NCBI GenBank assembly: GCA_021323705.1
Contig: JAJPKL010000011.1
Location: 1 to 64,000, forward strand
Direction of reading: 5' to 3'
Source: Nitrososphaerota archaeon
GTDB taxonomy: Archaea > Thermoproteota > Nitrososphaeria > Nitrososphaerales > Nitrosopumilaceae
DNA: 64,000 bases
Position numbers and translations under genes: made by a program. Within the stretch, counting starts at the first letter, position 1, and every line of letters begins with the position of its first letter. The notes under the pieces were generated by a model that was not told where the DNA came from, ran no database searches, and saw only the letters and a list, made by a program, of their open reading frames with translations. Positions 43,963 through 53,583 of the stretch are shown here, one piece after another.

Positions 43963-44130
43963 GCAAATGTCGCCAAATATGTTTGGGTTATACTGACCTG
44001 CATAGAGTTTGACGCTGTTATCACGAGGGATATACTTGCAAATTACCTGAGGAATAAGAAAATCTGCCATAACGTATACTCCTATTAACAAGCATCCTAT
44101 CAAAATGATGATGCCCCATGGTACCTTCAT
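43948..44130 (-). CDS. Small single-span membrane protein
   Basis: A 60-residue protein with an N-terminal hydrophobic segment (WGIIILIGCLLIGVYVMADF) and an outer part with two Cys (QVICKY and DICSALH) that may form a disulfide. It lies between the NUDIX and citrate synthase genes. Function unknown. Confidence 0.5.
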   Translation of the reverse strand: MKVPWGIIILIGCLLIGVYVMADFLIPQVICKYIPRDNSVKLYAGQYNPNIFGDICSALH

Positions 44131-44188
44131 GGCTAGGCAGTGTATTTGGCCTGTATAATAATCATTTAACCAATTTTCAATTTGCTCA

Positions 44189-45403
44189 TCAGGAGGGCGT
44201 TACTCTTTTTTCAATTGGAACATATTCGCAACCTGAAGGGCCGCAATACTTGCCAACATAGACTGCCTTTGGTCTGTACAACATGGGCTTTGGTTGGGCT
44301 TCAGCAAATTTTTCTTCGATTACATGGGCTGTCCATCCTGCAGCTCTTGAGACTGCAAATATTGGAGTGTTAAGATCCATCGGAATGCCAAGCATATAGT
44401 ATGTGGAAGCGCTGTACAGGTCTACATTTGGAAAAATGTCAGAACCCTTTACTTTTTTCATCTCTTCTTCTGTTATGTCTTCGACTTTTTTTGTAATTTT
44501 ATACCATGGCTGGCCTGTCTTTTCAGATAATCTTCGAGAAAGCTCTCGCAGCACCTCCGCTCTTGGATCAAAGGTCTTGTACACTGCATGGCCCATCCCC
44601 ATGATTCTCTCGCCTTTTGCAAGTTTTTCTTTTATCCATTGTTCTGCTCTGTCTTCAGTTTGGATCTCAAGGAGCATCTTCATTACTTGGAAGTTTGCTC
44701 CTCCATGAAGCTCACCACTTAATGCACCTATGGCTGCACTTACCGCCGCATACATATGCGCACGGGTTGAAGCAACTTCTCTTGCTGCAAAGGTTGATGC
44801 GTTAAAACTGTGCTCTGCGTGCAATATCAAACAGATATCAAAAATTCTGGCAATCTCAGAATCAGGCTCCTTTCCTGTTAACATGTAAAGAAAGTTTCCA
44901 GCATGACCAAGATTCGATGAGGGTGGAATTATCTCCTTTCCAGTTCTGATTCTCTCCCAGTATGATATGATTATTGGAATCTTTGATATGAGATCGATTG
45001 CTCTGTTGTAATTTGCGTGCCTGTCATCTCCTTTTTCCTTGTCATAGGCTGCAAGCTCTGATACTCGGGACTGAACTACATCCATCGGGTTGGCAGTCTT
45101 GGGCAGGTTTTTGAGGTTTTTTTCTACGTCTTCGGGTATGTTTCGTGCTTCAGTCAACCTATGTGAAAAATCATCCAAAATCTTTTCAGTAGGTAGGTCG
45201 TCATTGAGAAGAAGACATGCCGTTTCCTCAAAGTTTGATTTTTTAACCAAGTCTAAAATATCGTATCCCCTATAGATGAGCTTACCATTAATGCCGTCAA
45301 TTGCACAAATTTTTGTATCAGCTACTTCGATGTTGCGAAGGCCGATGTTCTTTGTTTGCACCTTATGATATTGCGAAAAATGCGTATTAAATAGTTCCGT
45401 CAT
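44189..45403 (-). CDS. Citrate synthase
   Basis: A 404-residue enzyme joining acetyl-CoA and oxaloacetate. Motifs: GINGKLIYRGYDI near the N-terminus, LHAEHSFNASTFAAREVAST, GELHGGAN with a catalytic His, GMGHAVYKTFDPRA with the second His, and PNVDLYSAS with the catalytic Asp. The size and motifs match the bacterial/archaeal type II-like short synthases. It is a single gene, with paralogous small proteins on both sides (43228, 45959). Confidence 0.96.
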   Translation of the reverse strand: MTELFNTHFSQYHKVQTKNIGLRNIEVADTKICAIDGINGKLIYRGYDILDLVKKSNFEETACLLLNDDLPTEKILDDFSHRLTEARNIPEDVEKNLKNLPKTANPMDVVQSRVSELAAYDKEKGDDRHANYNRAIDLISKIPIIISYWERIRTGKEIIPPSSNLGHAGNFLYMLTGKEPDSEIARIFDICLILHAEHSFNASTFAAREVASTRAHMYAAVSAAIGALSGELHGGANFQVMKMLLEIQTEDRAEQWIKEKLAKGERIMGMGHAVYKTFDPRAEVLRELSRRLSEKTGQPWYKITKKVEDITEEEMKKVKGSDIFPNVDLYSASTYYMLGIPMDLNTPIFAVSRAAGWTAHVIEEKFAEAQPKPMLYRPKAVYVGKYCGPSGCEYVPIEKRVTPS

Positions 45404-45501
45404 ACTTGTTGGAGGTTCCTGAAAATCAAGGAAACAGATTAGAATACTAATCAGTATCTTTCTGACGAAATTTACTTATTGAAAGTCTTGGTTTGTAACC
45501 C

Positions 45502-45837
45502 ATGAAATTAAGATATGTACTAGTCATTCCTGCCTCGCTGGCTGTGATTCTTATCGGTATCTTTACCATACTTGACGAAAACCCGTTTATGCCTATCGAT
45601 TCCAAACAGCAACTGGTTCAATTAGCATTATCCGATCAACGAGTAAAGCAAGCCCTTAGTGGTAGACCCTACCGCGTCCATTTTGTTGAATCTCTAGTTC
45701 CCAACGTTGGTCCTCCATTTACAGATACAATAATCAGATTTTATTTTAATGATGATACATATATCCAAGTTAGGGAAAACATCTTTCAGCATAAAGTAAT
45801 TGACGTACAAAACGGCACTAGGTTTGCACTATCATGA
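45502..45837 (+). CDS. Membrane-anchored small protein
   Basis: A 111-residue protein with a hydrophobic N-terminus (LRYVLVIPASLAVILIGIFT) and an outer alpha/beta domain (QLVQLALSDQRVKQALSG, then strands TIIRFYFNDDTYIQVREN), similar to the PepSY-like layout. Function unknown. Confidence 0.6.
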   Translation: MKLRYVLVIPASLAVILIGIFTILDENPFMPIDSKQQLVQLALSDQRVKQALSGRPYRVHFVESLVPNVGPPFTDTIIRFYFNDDTYIQVRENIFQHKVIDVQNGTRFALS

Positions 45838-45958
45838 TTTCTCTAAGGTATGATGGCATAGTCTTGAAACGACTCAGAGAGTAGGTTAAAAAATTAAGCA
45901 CTTGGTCTAATCTAACAACTCTGGCGCATATAGCGAAATTTTCAATGGACTGTATGAA

Positions 45959-46192
45959 ATGGTTCAATTGGAAGAAGACTTCATAAAACTAGTAGACAGC
46001 TTTGTGGTTGAAACAACAAACCCAAAGATTTTGGAAGAGATATCTCAACTTGACAGGGAATCTAGACTGCTGGGAATCTCGTTTTATGACATGTGCTGTG
46101 TAATAATGCAAGATGGTGTAAAACACAAGATGCTGGTTTCAGAATTCAAAACTTACATGAATCTAAAAAAACCAGCAACTTTTGCAGTATAG
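45959..46192 (+). CDS. Small acidic protein, paralogue of 43228
   Basis: A 77-residue helical protein. DFIKLVDSFVVET and LLGISFYDMCCVIM match the 43228 protein in pattern. The C-terminus is longer and basic. Function unknown. Confidence 0.6.
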   Translation: MVQLEEDFIKLVDSFVVETTNPKILEEISQLDRESRLLGISFYDMCCVIMQDGVKHKMLVSEFKTYMNLKKPATFAV

Positions 46193-46252
46193 ATCAACTT
46201 GGAAAAATCCCGTTTTTAGTTTAAATGAGGGTGATTCTGCCTTGTTAATTCT

Positions 46253-47233
46253 ATGGCAAGAACTAAGGTAGTTTGCATATCTCACAAAGAAGACGCTGAC
46301 GGCATAGGTGCAGCGTCGCTAATCAAGCAGGCCTTTGGTGGAGACACCAGGCTTGTTGACTATCCGGGACTTATGACTGAGCTTGAACAACTCCGTAGTG
46401 ACGAGTCTCTAAAGACCGTATACATATGCGATTTGGGTCTAAGCAAGACAAACCAAGACCAATTCGTCGAACTACTAAAAGACCTAAGAAAAAAGCGTAT
46501 TTCCGTAACCTACATAGACCATCACGACCTTGACGAAACAATAAAGAAAAAAATCCAGTCTCTCAAAGTCAAACTGATTCACACAATCAACGAGTGTACC
46601 ACCGTACAAGTTTACAACGCATTTAAATCAAAATTAAATGACCACAGCTCCCTGCTTGCAGCGTGTTCTGCGGTTACCGATTACATGGAAGACAGACCAC
46701 TTGGCTCAAAACTGCTCCAAAGGTTTGACAGGCAGTTTATTTTACTTGAAGCTACAGTTCTCACCTTTACAATTGTCAGCCATCAAAAAGACAACGACTA
46801 TCTCTTGTATCTTGTAGAAGAGCTCAGTCAAGCAAAATATCCTCACGACATTCCAAATACTTTTGAATTTGCTCGTATACAAGCAGAAAGAATTTCTGGC
46901 GTAATCCAAAAGGTAAAAGAAAACATGAAAAAAATGAAGAATTTGGCATACATGGAAGTTACAGACTCTGGTGCAAGCATGGTCGTTAATTTTGTCTTGG
47001 GATTGTCAGGAAAAGGTGTTGGAGTCTCGTACAAATTGCGAGAAGAAAAGGGAATCTATGCCGTATCAATTCGAGGCTCCAAGTCATGCAAACTCCATCT
47101 TGGAAGAATTGTTAACCAACTCGCAACAGATCTTGGTGGCTCAGGTGGAGGACACGACAAAGCATGCGGTGCAGTCATACCAAAAGAAAAAATTTCTCAA
47201 TTCATAAAGAAATTCAACTCTAAGCTTGGCTGA
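46253..47233 (+). CDS. DHH/DHHA1-family phosphoesterase
   Basis: A 326-residue protein. DHH motifs: SHKEDADGIGAASLI (D-x-DG), YICDLGLS, YIDHHDLD (DHH). The C-terminal DHHA1 part ends GGSGGGHDKACGA. RecJ-like and oligoribonuclease (NrnA) enzymes share this layout; archaeal members degrade short nucleic acids or take part with GINS. A TATA-like TTTAGTTTAAATG at about 46214-46226 lies at leaderless distance. It overlaps the convergent RidA end. Confidence 0.88.
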   Translation: MARTKVVCISHKEDADGIGAASLIKQAFGGDTRLVDYPGLMTELEQLRSDESLKTVYICDLGLSKTNQDQFVELLKDLRKKRISVTYIDHHDLDETIKKKIQSLKVKLIHTINECTTVQVYNAFKSKLNDHSSLLAACSAVTDYMEDRPLGSKLLQRFDRQFILLEATVLTFTIVSHQKDNDYLLYLVEELSQAKYPHDIPNTFEFARIQAERISGVIQKVKENMKKMKNLAYMEVTDSGASMVVNFVLGLSGKGVGVSYKLREEKGIYAVSIRGSKSCKLHLGRIVNQLATDLGGSGGGHDKACGAVIPKEKISQFIKKFNSKLG

Positions 47234-47681
47234 CTTCGGCCACCAAATCAATCTCAACTGTGGAATTTAGTGGCAGGCTTGCAACCCCTACTGCAATTCT
47301 AGAATGTTTGCCTTTTTCTCCAAATATTTCAAACAAGAGATCGGATGCAGCATTGATAACTTTGGGCTGGTCAAAAAAATCACTTGCACTGTTTACAAAG
47401 CCAGATACTCTGACAATTTTTGAAACCTTATCCAAGGTGCCTGTCTCTGACTTGAGCTGTGCCAATGCATTGATGATGCAAAGTTTGGCAGCCTTTTGAG
47501 CCACATCTATTGAGACATCGGTTGGTACTTTTCCTTGAAACTCTACCTTGCCGTCTTTGACTGGAATCTGTCCTGAGACAAATACCAAGTTGCCAGTCCT
47601 GACAACTGGAATGTAAGAGCCTGCAGGCTTGGGCGGCACAGGAAGTGCGATGTTCAGAGAAACAAGTTTTTCATCAATCAT
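47220..47681 (-). CDS. RidA/YjgF-family enamine/imine deaminase
   Basis: A 153-residue protein: GNLVFVSGQIPVKDGKVE, a helix with AAKLCIINALAQLKSETG, VSKIVRVSGFVNSASDF and SRIAVGVASLPLNSTVEIDL. The longer version with PPKPAGSYIPVVR at the N-terminus matches the second RidA subfamily. The Arg in HSRIAVGV is the usual substrate-binding Arg. The likely role is hydrolysis of reactive 2-aminoacrylate-type imines. Confidence 0.9.
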   Translation of the reverse strand: MIDEKLVSLNIALPVPPKPAGSYIPVVRTGNLVFVSGQIPVKDGKVEFQGKVPTDVSIDVAQKAAKLCIINALAQLKSETGTLDKVSKIVRVSGFVNSASDFFDQPKVINAASDLLFEIFGEKGKHSRIAVGVASLPLNSTVEIDLVAEVSQA

Positions 47682-47748
47682 GGTGTCCTTGCTTAGCTTG
47701 CAAATCTTTTAACTTTATCTTGATATATGTGATAATCGCAGTCTGGCT

Positions 47749-47985
47749 GTGGAAAAATCGCACAGCAAGAAAATGCAAAAGGATCTTGAAATTATAGAAT
47801 CCAAGCTCAACGCGCTAGAGGCTTCCTCTGATGATAGATACCAAAGGTCTATGATAAGTGCGTTAAAGGGACTGACTGAAAACCAAAAACAGATTGTAAA
47901 TGAATTTGAACACTTGAAAAAGGCAATAGATCTGCTCACGCTGCAGATCTTTAAAGTAGAAAAAAGCCTCAATTCTAAACAATAG
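47749..47985 (+). CDS. Small coiled-coil protein
   Basis: A 78-residue protein from a GTG start, helical throughout (MQKDLEIIESKLNALEASSD and FEHLKKAIDLLTLQIFKVEK). The heptads suggest a dimer. A partner is not known. Confidence 0.5.
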   Translation: MEKSHSKKMQKDLEIIESKLNALEASSDDRYQRSMISALKGLTENQKQIVNEFEHLKKAIDLLTLQIFKVEKSLNSKQ

Positions 47986-48062
47986 ACTGTAAAATCATGA
48001 AATTCTGTGCCGAGTAATTTATAATAAAAGATTAAATTCAGCACCTATTTTTTGGACAACAA

Positions 48063-49427
48063 ATGTCTGCATCAAACAACCCGTCAGATAACACAAAACC
48101 GGTTGTAAAAGACAAGAATCCACATAATTATAGAAAAGTGGGCTATTCCATGATAATAATCTCAGTATCTCTTGTAATAATTGGTCTACTCTCTTGGAAC
48201 TTGGCTGACAATTATCATTTTTCATCAAACATAATGGCTTTACAAGAGGTAGATGCCATGACTCCAAAGTCTGGCTATGCTGTTGTTATGTTTGATGTAT
48301 CACAACCAGTGGGTGCAAAGCTAAAAATGCTTGATGAGGCAGACACCATTGACGCTGCACAGGCATTGCAAACACAAGAGGAAAAACAAAACGCCGGGAA
48401 TACAATTCAAGTATTGCTCTTTAACAGCTCAAAAGATTACAATCTAAATCTGATGTCAGACGCCGAAGTCTTTCTTAAGACACCGCTTAAGGGATACAAC
48501 GTAGTTCTCTATGAGAGTGCTTTGGCAATTGGACAAAAACTCACACTAGGCCAACACTTTGACTTGCTTGATAATGCTACAGCATATCAAAAACAGCAAG
48601 AAGACAACTTGAAAGGAACTACAACCCAAGTTTTAATATTTACACCTGACTACAAGGCAAATCTAAAAATGATCACAGGCTCTGACGTGCCTGTTGAATA
48701 TTACGCAGCCTTGGCACAAAACATGACTGCTTTGGCACAAGCCGCTATCCAAACACCACAAAACCAAACTGCCCAAGTAAATAATGCCACAAGCACCAAC
48801 ATGACCCAAGCGCCGTCCCCCACGCCACCTGCTACCAACCAAACCGTTGCAGTTTCAGCCAATCAATCAATGACTGGCAGTAACCAAACTATATCCAAAG
48901 TTGCACCCCAAATGAACATGACTGAAACAACAAACATGACTACAAACATGACGACGACAACTAACCAAACCAATGCATCTTCTAAAACAAATCTTGGCAC
49001 AACAGCTACAAGTACTCCAAATAAACTAACTGTAATAATCAGCAAAGGAGCTAGCTCAACACAAGGCACTTGTGACGAAACAAACTGTTACAACCCACAA
49101 GAGATAAAAATCAATGTTGGAGATTCTGTGACTTGGATAAACGATGACACTGTCCCACATACTGCAACATATTATGATGGAAACATGTCAGACAGCTCAG
49201 TAGGCACTATCTGGGACAGCGGCATGATCAAAGCTGGCGGAACATACGCATCACCTGCATTTACAAAAGCAGGCGAATATCCATACTTCTGCCAAGTTCA
49301 TCCATGGATGACTGGAGAAATAATTGTAGGCTCTGAAAGTTCGGGCGAATCAAGCAACAATGAAACTGGAACAGCAAAGACGGTTACCCTAAATGAGACA
49401 ATAGGCGTAAACGCAACTGGTAAGTAA
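48063..49427 (+). CDS. Large membrane-anchored cupredoxin with N/T-rich stalk
   Basis: A 454-residue protein. A TM anchor lies at about 27-48, then a folded region (60-215) with two related halves (TIQVLLFNSSKDYNLNLMSD and TTQVLIFTPDYKANLKMITG). Residues 216-318 are a Gln/Asn/Thr-rich stalk with many glycosylation sequons. The C-terminal cupredoxin (320-424) has copper ligands His366 (VPHTAT), Cys410, His413 and Met416 (CQVHPWM), plus an extra Cys337/Cys342 pair. It would pass electrons outside the membrane. Confidence 0.88.
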   Translation: MSASNNPSDNTKPVVKDKNPHNYRKVGYSMIIISVSLVIIGLLSWNLADNYHFSSNIMALQEVDAMTPKSGYAVVMFDVSQPVGAKLKMLDEADTIDAAQALQTQEEKQNAGNTIQVLLFNSSKDYNLNLMSDAEVFLKTPLKGYNVVLYESALAIGQKLTLGQHFDLLDNATAYQKQQEDNLKGTTTQVLIFTPDYKANLKMITGSDVPVEYYAALAQNMTALAQAAIQTPQNQTAQVNNATSTNMTQAPSPTPPATNQTVAVSANQSMTGSNQTISKVAPQMNMTETTNMTTNMTTTTNQTNASSKTNLGTTATSTPNKLTVIISKGASSTQGTCDETNCYNPQEIKINVGDSVTWINDDTVPHTATYYDGNMSDSSVGTIWDSGMIKAGGTYASPAFTKAGEYPYFCQVHPWMTGEIIVGSESSGESSNNETGTAKTVTLNETIGVNATGK

Positions 49428-49431
49428 GATA

Positions 49432-49584
49432 TCATATTAATTCCTCGTCGATTTTGTCTATGGGGTCAAGGTATTGCTTGCAAGTGCAAGTAGGCACCAA
49501 ACATTTGCCAACCTTTAGGACCGAAAGGTTCTTGCTTGAAGGCTCGTGCGCGGCATCAGTATGATGGCAACGCTTGCAATTCAT
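49432..49584 (-). CDS. 50-residue Cys/His-rich zinc microprotein
   Basis: Minus strand, ATG at 49584 to TGA at 49432. MNCKRCHHTDAAHEP has Cys3-x2-Cys6 with His7-His8, and the middle has KCLVPTCTCKQY with further Cys. Four to five Cys plus His suggest one or two metal sites. It is tail-to-tail with the cupredoxin gene. Function unknown. Confidence 0.6.
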   Translation of the reverse strand: MNCKRCHHTDAAHEPSSKNLSVLKVGKCLVPTCTCKQYLDPIDKIDEELI

Positions 49585-49681
49585 ATTTGAATGAATTTCT
49601 GCCAGTATTTAATATTTGAAAGAGAGAAATGTCTGCCATTACGTGTAAGAAACAAATACTCATTTTTCAATTCTAATAAAT

Positions 49682-51712
49682 GTGGAACCAAACAGGTTAG
49701 CTTCGGAATCAAGTCCTTATCTTTTGCAACATGCATACAATCCAGTCAAGTGGTATCCATGGTGCGATGAAGCATTAAAGAAAGCAAAAGATGAGAACAA
49801 ACCAATATTTCTAAGCGTTGGTTACAGTGCATGTCATTGGTGTCATGTTATGGCACACGAGTCTTTTGAAAACGTAGAGATTGCCCAGGTAATGAATGAA
49901 AATTTTGTCAATATCAAGGTGGATAGAGAAGAGAGGCCTGACATTGATGACATTTACCAAAAAGTATGTCAGCTTACGACGGGAAGCGGCGGATGGCCAC
50001 TGAGCGTCTTTCTTACGCCTGACCAGAGGCCGTTTTATGTAGGAACATACTTTCCACCACTTGACAGCTACGGAAGGCCCGGATTTGGCAGTGTTATAAG
50101 ACAACTTGCCCAGGCATGGAAAGAGAAACCATATGATGTAGAGGCTGCTGCTGAAAACTTTGTCAGCTCTTTGAAAAAAACTGAATCAATTACTTTGCCA
50201 TCAAAATTGGAAAAGTCAATTCTTGATGAAGCCGCAGTGAACCTCTTATCTATTGGAGATCCTACAAATGGAGGATTTGGACATGCACCAAAATTTCCAA
50301 ATGCCGCAAACTTGTCATTTATGTTGCGCTACTCTAAGCTTTGTGGAATATCAAAGTTTCAAGAATTTGTGTTGAAGACCTTGACAAAGATGGCAAATGG
50401 AGGAATATATGATCAGATTGGTGGAGGATTTCATAGATATTCAACTGACTCTAGATGGCTTGTACCTCACTTTGAAAAAATGCTATATGACAATGCGCTT
50501 CTGCCAATTGTATATGCAGAAGCATATCAGATAACAAAAGATATGAAATATCTTGAGGTGGTAAACAACACACTCGGATACATCCTAAGGGAAATGACCT
50601 CGCCAGAAGGTGGCTTTTATTCTGCACAAGATGCAGACTCTGAGGGAGAAGAGGGCAAGTACTATGTTTGGAAAAAAAGCGACGTTCAAAAAATTCTTGG
50701 CGCCGACTCTGATGTGTTTTGTTTGTACTATGATGTCACAGATGGAGGAAATTTTGAAGGACACACAATACTGAATAACTCTATCAACTTGTCCTCTGCC
50801 GCATTTCATTTTGGCAAGACAGAGCATGAGATCAAAGAAGTTTTGGAAAGATGCAAGACAAAACTATTGGAAGAAAGAAAAAAACGCGTACCTCCAGGAA
50901 GGGACGAGAAGATACTTGTAAGCTGGAACAGCCTTATGATCTCGGGATTTTTACGCGGATACCGTGTTACCCAAAACGAAGATTTCTTGGCCGCAGCAGA
51001 AAAATGCATCTCGTTTATAGAGCAAAAAATGGTAAAAGACGGCGAACTGTTGCATACCTACAAGGACAGACACGCAAAACTGCGCGCATATCTAGATGAC
51101 TATGCATATTTTGTAAATGCGCTTGTTGACTATTTTGAAATCAAACCATCAAAAAAGTACCTTGACCTTGCCACCTACTATGCAAACTATCTTTTAGAGC
51201 ATTTCTGGGACGAGAATGAAAAAGGCTTCTTTTTTACTGCAGACAATCACGAAAAACTAATCATTAGAACAAAGAACATCTACGACCTGTCTCTCCCGTC
51301 TGGAAACTCGGTTGCGTCAGGAGCTCTGTTGCGGTTGTACCACATTACACAGGACAAACGGTATCTTGATGCGTCGCTGAAGGTAATGGAATCGCTTTCT
51401 ACAATGGCTGCAGAAAACCCATTTGGGTTTGGGCAACTGCTAAATGTCATCTACACGTACCTGAAAAAACCAACCGAGATTACGCTGATAAACAGTACCA
51501 ACAAGCAGCTCTGCTCATATCTTGAAAAAAAATTCCTTCCAGAAGCAATACTTGTAGGTATCCAAAACAAAGATACTTTAAAAGAGTTACAGCATTTGCC
51601 GTTTTTTGCAGGAAAAGAATTTCTTGACGATAAAACCCGAGTGTACGTTTGTAAGGACTTTACATGTTCATTACCGCTTGAAACAATCAGTGATGTAGAA
51701 AAACTACTCTAA
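49682..51712 (+). CDS. SPATA20/YyaL-type protein (DUF255 thioredoxin-like + alpha/alpha toroid)
   Basis: A 676-residue protein from a GTG start. The N-terminal DUF255/thioredoxin-like domain has [19 protein letters not shown] (CHWC), [13 protein letters not shown] and [14 protein letters not shown]. The long C-terminal part (about 200-676) is an (alpha/alpha)-barrel as in N-acylglucosamine epimerases and glycoside hydrolases ([24 protein letters not shown]). The length is typical. The real function is not settled in any organism; thiol-redox and sugar roles have been suggested. The end overlaps the 51709 gene. Confidence 0.92.
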   Translation: MEPNRLASESSPYLLQHAYNPVKWYPWCDEALKKAKDENKPIFLSVGYSACHWCHVMAHESFENVEIAQVMNENFVNIKVDREERPDIDDIYQKVCQLTTGSGGWPLSVFLTPDQRPFYVGTYFPPLDSYGRPGFGSVIRQLAQAWKEKPYDVEAAAENFVSSLKKTESITLPSKLEKSILDEAAVNLLSIGDPTNGGFGHAPKFPNAANLSFMLRYSKLCGISKFQEFVLKTLTKMANGGIYDQIGGGFHRYSTDSRWLVPHFEKMLYDNALLPIVYAEAYQITKDMKYLEVVNNTLGYILREMTSPEGGFYSAQDADSEGEEGKYYVWKKSDVQKILGADSDVFCLYYDVTDGGNFEGHTILNNSINLSSAAFHFGKTEHEIKEVLERCKTKLLEERKKRVPPGRDEKILVSWNSLMISGFLRGYRVTQNEDFLAAAEKCISFIEQKMVKDGELLHTYKDRHAKLRAYLDDYAYFVNALVDYFEIKPSKKYLDLATYYANYLLEHFWDENEKGFFFTADNHEKLIIRTKNIYDLSLPSGNSVASGALLRLYHITQDKRYLDASLKVMESLSTMAAENPFGFGQLLNVIYTYLKKPTEITLINSTNKQLCSYLEKKFLPEAILVGIQNKDTLKELQHLPFFAGKEFLDDKTRVYVCKDFTCSLPLETISDVEKLL

Positions 51713-52032
51713 ATTTTTTTGATGTTGACTTCAAGCCTCTGGCCAACCTGAGGACTGCCCATCCTCTCATACCTGCGCTTTGGCATGGTTATTGTTATTG
51801 CAGTCTGGGCATAGCTCTTGATTGCAATGGTTGGCTGTGCTTGAAGTATGGCTTCTAAAAATGGTAGGATTTGGTCTCTTAATTCGGGGTCTAATTTTTT
51901 ATTGATTGCCTCAAGCATGAGTTGCTTTTGCGAAACAGGCTCTGTTTGTACGTCTTCTACCAAAGAAAGCTGTACTGTTTGGCCATTGTCAACCAACTGC
52001 TGAATCTGATAATGTACTATTTCAGACATCAA
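51709..52032 (-). CDS. Hypothetical protein, faint arcadin-1-like pattern
   Basis: A 107-residue protein. It has strands at the N-terminus ([12 protein letters not shown]), a middle helix and the ending [20 protein letters not shown] followed by RLEVNIKK. The last part is a little like the end of arcadin-1 from crenactin operons (pattern Y-x2-LG-x-P-x-VGD), but no actin homologue is nearby. Function unknown. Confidence 0.5.
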   Translation of the reverse strand: MMSEIVHYQIQQLVDNGQTVQLSLVEDVQTEPVSQKQLMLEAINKKLDPELRDQILPFLEAILQAQPTIAIKSYAQTAITITMPKRRYERMGSPQVGQRLEVNIKKI

Positions 52033-52105
52033 TTGTGGTTCATAGAATTAGGATTTATCTGTAGTGTCCAGTTTTATCCGAAATACCTCCTGTTACAATT
52101 TTGCA

Positions 52106-52957
52106 CTAGAGATTGCCAAGTGTGATTAGTTTGGACTTTGCTGTTACGTTGAATTTGTCTACAAAGCCTGCGGTTACTTCCAAGACGTACTTTGTGTCCT
52201 GCCTCCCTCCATCGTACACTTGACATGGCATGTTATCACTGCAAGGAGACAGGCCTTTTTCTATGTGTATGACATTGCCGCTGCTGTCAAACCAAATCAT
52301 ATCTAGAGGAAACTGCATGTCTTTCATCCACATTGCAACTACCTGGGGTTCTTCAAAGACAAAGATCATGCCTTGGTTATATGGCAGCGGTTGCTGAAAC
52401 TGCAACCCCTCTGTCATCCTCTCTTGGGTATCAGCAACCTGCACATCAAGTGTCACATTGTCGAGCTTTATCTTGCCTTTTGAAAAGTTGTTCTCAAGCG
52501 TATTTGATTCCTGCACAGACGTATTGTCTTTGCCAGGCACCAGTTTTATTTCACCATTTGAAACAAGATATTGTATGTCAGAAATGAATTCATAGTCTGA
52601 TATGTTGCCATCTGCCCACCACATGGCAACGTCTCTAATCCACGATGGAATTGGCTTTTGTAAAACATACTCCGAGTATTCGTGTGGAAGTGACACAATG
52701 TTATTTGCCACAATGTACCTTATTCCTAAAATGAACTGCGAATCCTCAAGTTTTCCATGTGCCCACAACCCAGTATTGTTTTTGATCCAGTCTGGAATGG
52801 GCGATGCAATCACATTGTACTGTGAATCAACTGTATTGTTAGATGAGGGCTGGGCAAACACTGCGTGGATTTGGTTTTGTTGTGCGTAATCATTGATGCT
52901 GGATATGGCTACCACAAGCACAAGAACGCACATCAACATGTACACAAGGCGACTCAC
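52106..52957 (-). CDS. Exported protein with two W-W repeats and DUF192 domain
   Basis: A 283-residue protein. The signal or anchor is at about 3-22 (LVYMLMCVLVLVVAISSI). Two repeats (about 54-92 and 102-140) have the patterns PIPDWIKNNTGLWAHGKLED and PIPSWIRDVAMWWADGNISD, like those in 20077 and 40599. The C-terminal DUF192 domain (about 165-280) has MTEGLQFQQPLPYNQGMIFV, VAMWMKDMQFPLDMIWFD and a YVLEVTAGFVDKF ending. DUF192 proteins are exported and of unknown function. Confidence 0.85.
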   Translation of the reverse strand: MSRLVYMLMCVLVLVVAISSINDYAQQNQIHAVFAQPSSNNTVDSQYNVIASPIPDWIKNNTGLWAHGKLEDSQFILGIRYIVANNIVSLPHEYSEYVLQKPIPSWIRDVAMWWADGNISDYEFISDIQYLVSNGEIKLVPGKDNTSVQESNTLENNFSKGKIKLDNVTLDVQVADTQERMTEGLQFQQPLPYNQGMIFVFEEPQVVAMWMKDMQFPLDMIWFDSSGNVIHIEKGLSPCSDNMPCQVYDGGRQDTKYVLEVTAGFVDKFNVTAKSKLITLGNL

Positions 52958-53009
52958 AGTTTTTGTTTTCTTGTTGTCATATTAAAAAGCTCGAATTAAA
53001 ATGCTCACG

Positions 53010-53291
53010 TCATGCTTCTGCATCGAGAATACTTCGTTTTATCTGGGGAGCTCTTTTTTTGACAATCTGTGTAAACTCTTGTATGTCTTCAAGCGACGGC
53101 TTTTGCTGCTGGTTTGCGTATGATTGGATAAACGCAGAGTAGATGGAGCCTATTATGATTCCAAATGCAGTGTCAGACGAATCCCCTACAACCTCAGAAT
53201 ATGATTTTGCCATCTGTTTGTAGGACGAGGCTTCGCTTATGTAATAGTCTACCAGACTGTCAATAAAACTACGCGTCGTTGCAGAAATCAC
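53010..53291 (-). CDS. Hypothetical helical protein
   Basis: A 93-residue helical protein (SFIDSLVDYYISEASSYKQM) with a weakly hydrophobic middle (FGIIIGSIYSAFIQSY) and a charged C-terminus. No domain is recognised. It might associate with membranes. Confidence 0.5.
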   Translation of the reverse strand: MISATTRSFIDSLVDYYISEASSYKQMAKSYSEVVGDSSDTAFGIIIGSIYSAFIQSYANQQQKPSLEDIQEFTQIVKKRAPQIKRSILDAEA

Positions 53292-53437
53292 GAACTAGAG
53301 TTTCTCCTTATTCTTTATAATGTTTAGTTCCGTTCTGCCATCCCAAATGTATGGTAAATATAATATATGATTTTAGAGAGATTGCAAATATAATTTGACC
53401 TCGTTTCTTTTCTAGAAAAGTAGGAAATGAACATAAT

Positions 53438-53557
53438 ATGCCAATTGAGATTAACCGTATCAATCGAGAATGCCCTCAGTGCAAAAACTCTACCGTATTC
53501 AATACTGGCAAGAGTTATTTTTGCGGAAAATGCCTCAATACAGTTACAATATCCTAA
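53438..53557 (+). CDS. 39-residue zinc-ribbon microprotein
   Basis: ATG at 53438 to TAA at 53555-53557. It contains two CxxC pairs, ECPQCKN and FCGKCLN, spaced 14 residues, the knuckles of a zinc ribbon. The next gene starts about 27 bases later. Its function is unknown; it may act as an RNA or protein adaptor. Confidence 0.6.
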   Translation: MPIEINRINRECPQCKNSTVFNTGKSYFCGKCLNTVTIS

Positions 53558-53583
53558 TCAGATAGTTGTTTATTGAAAGTACC

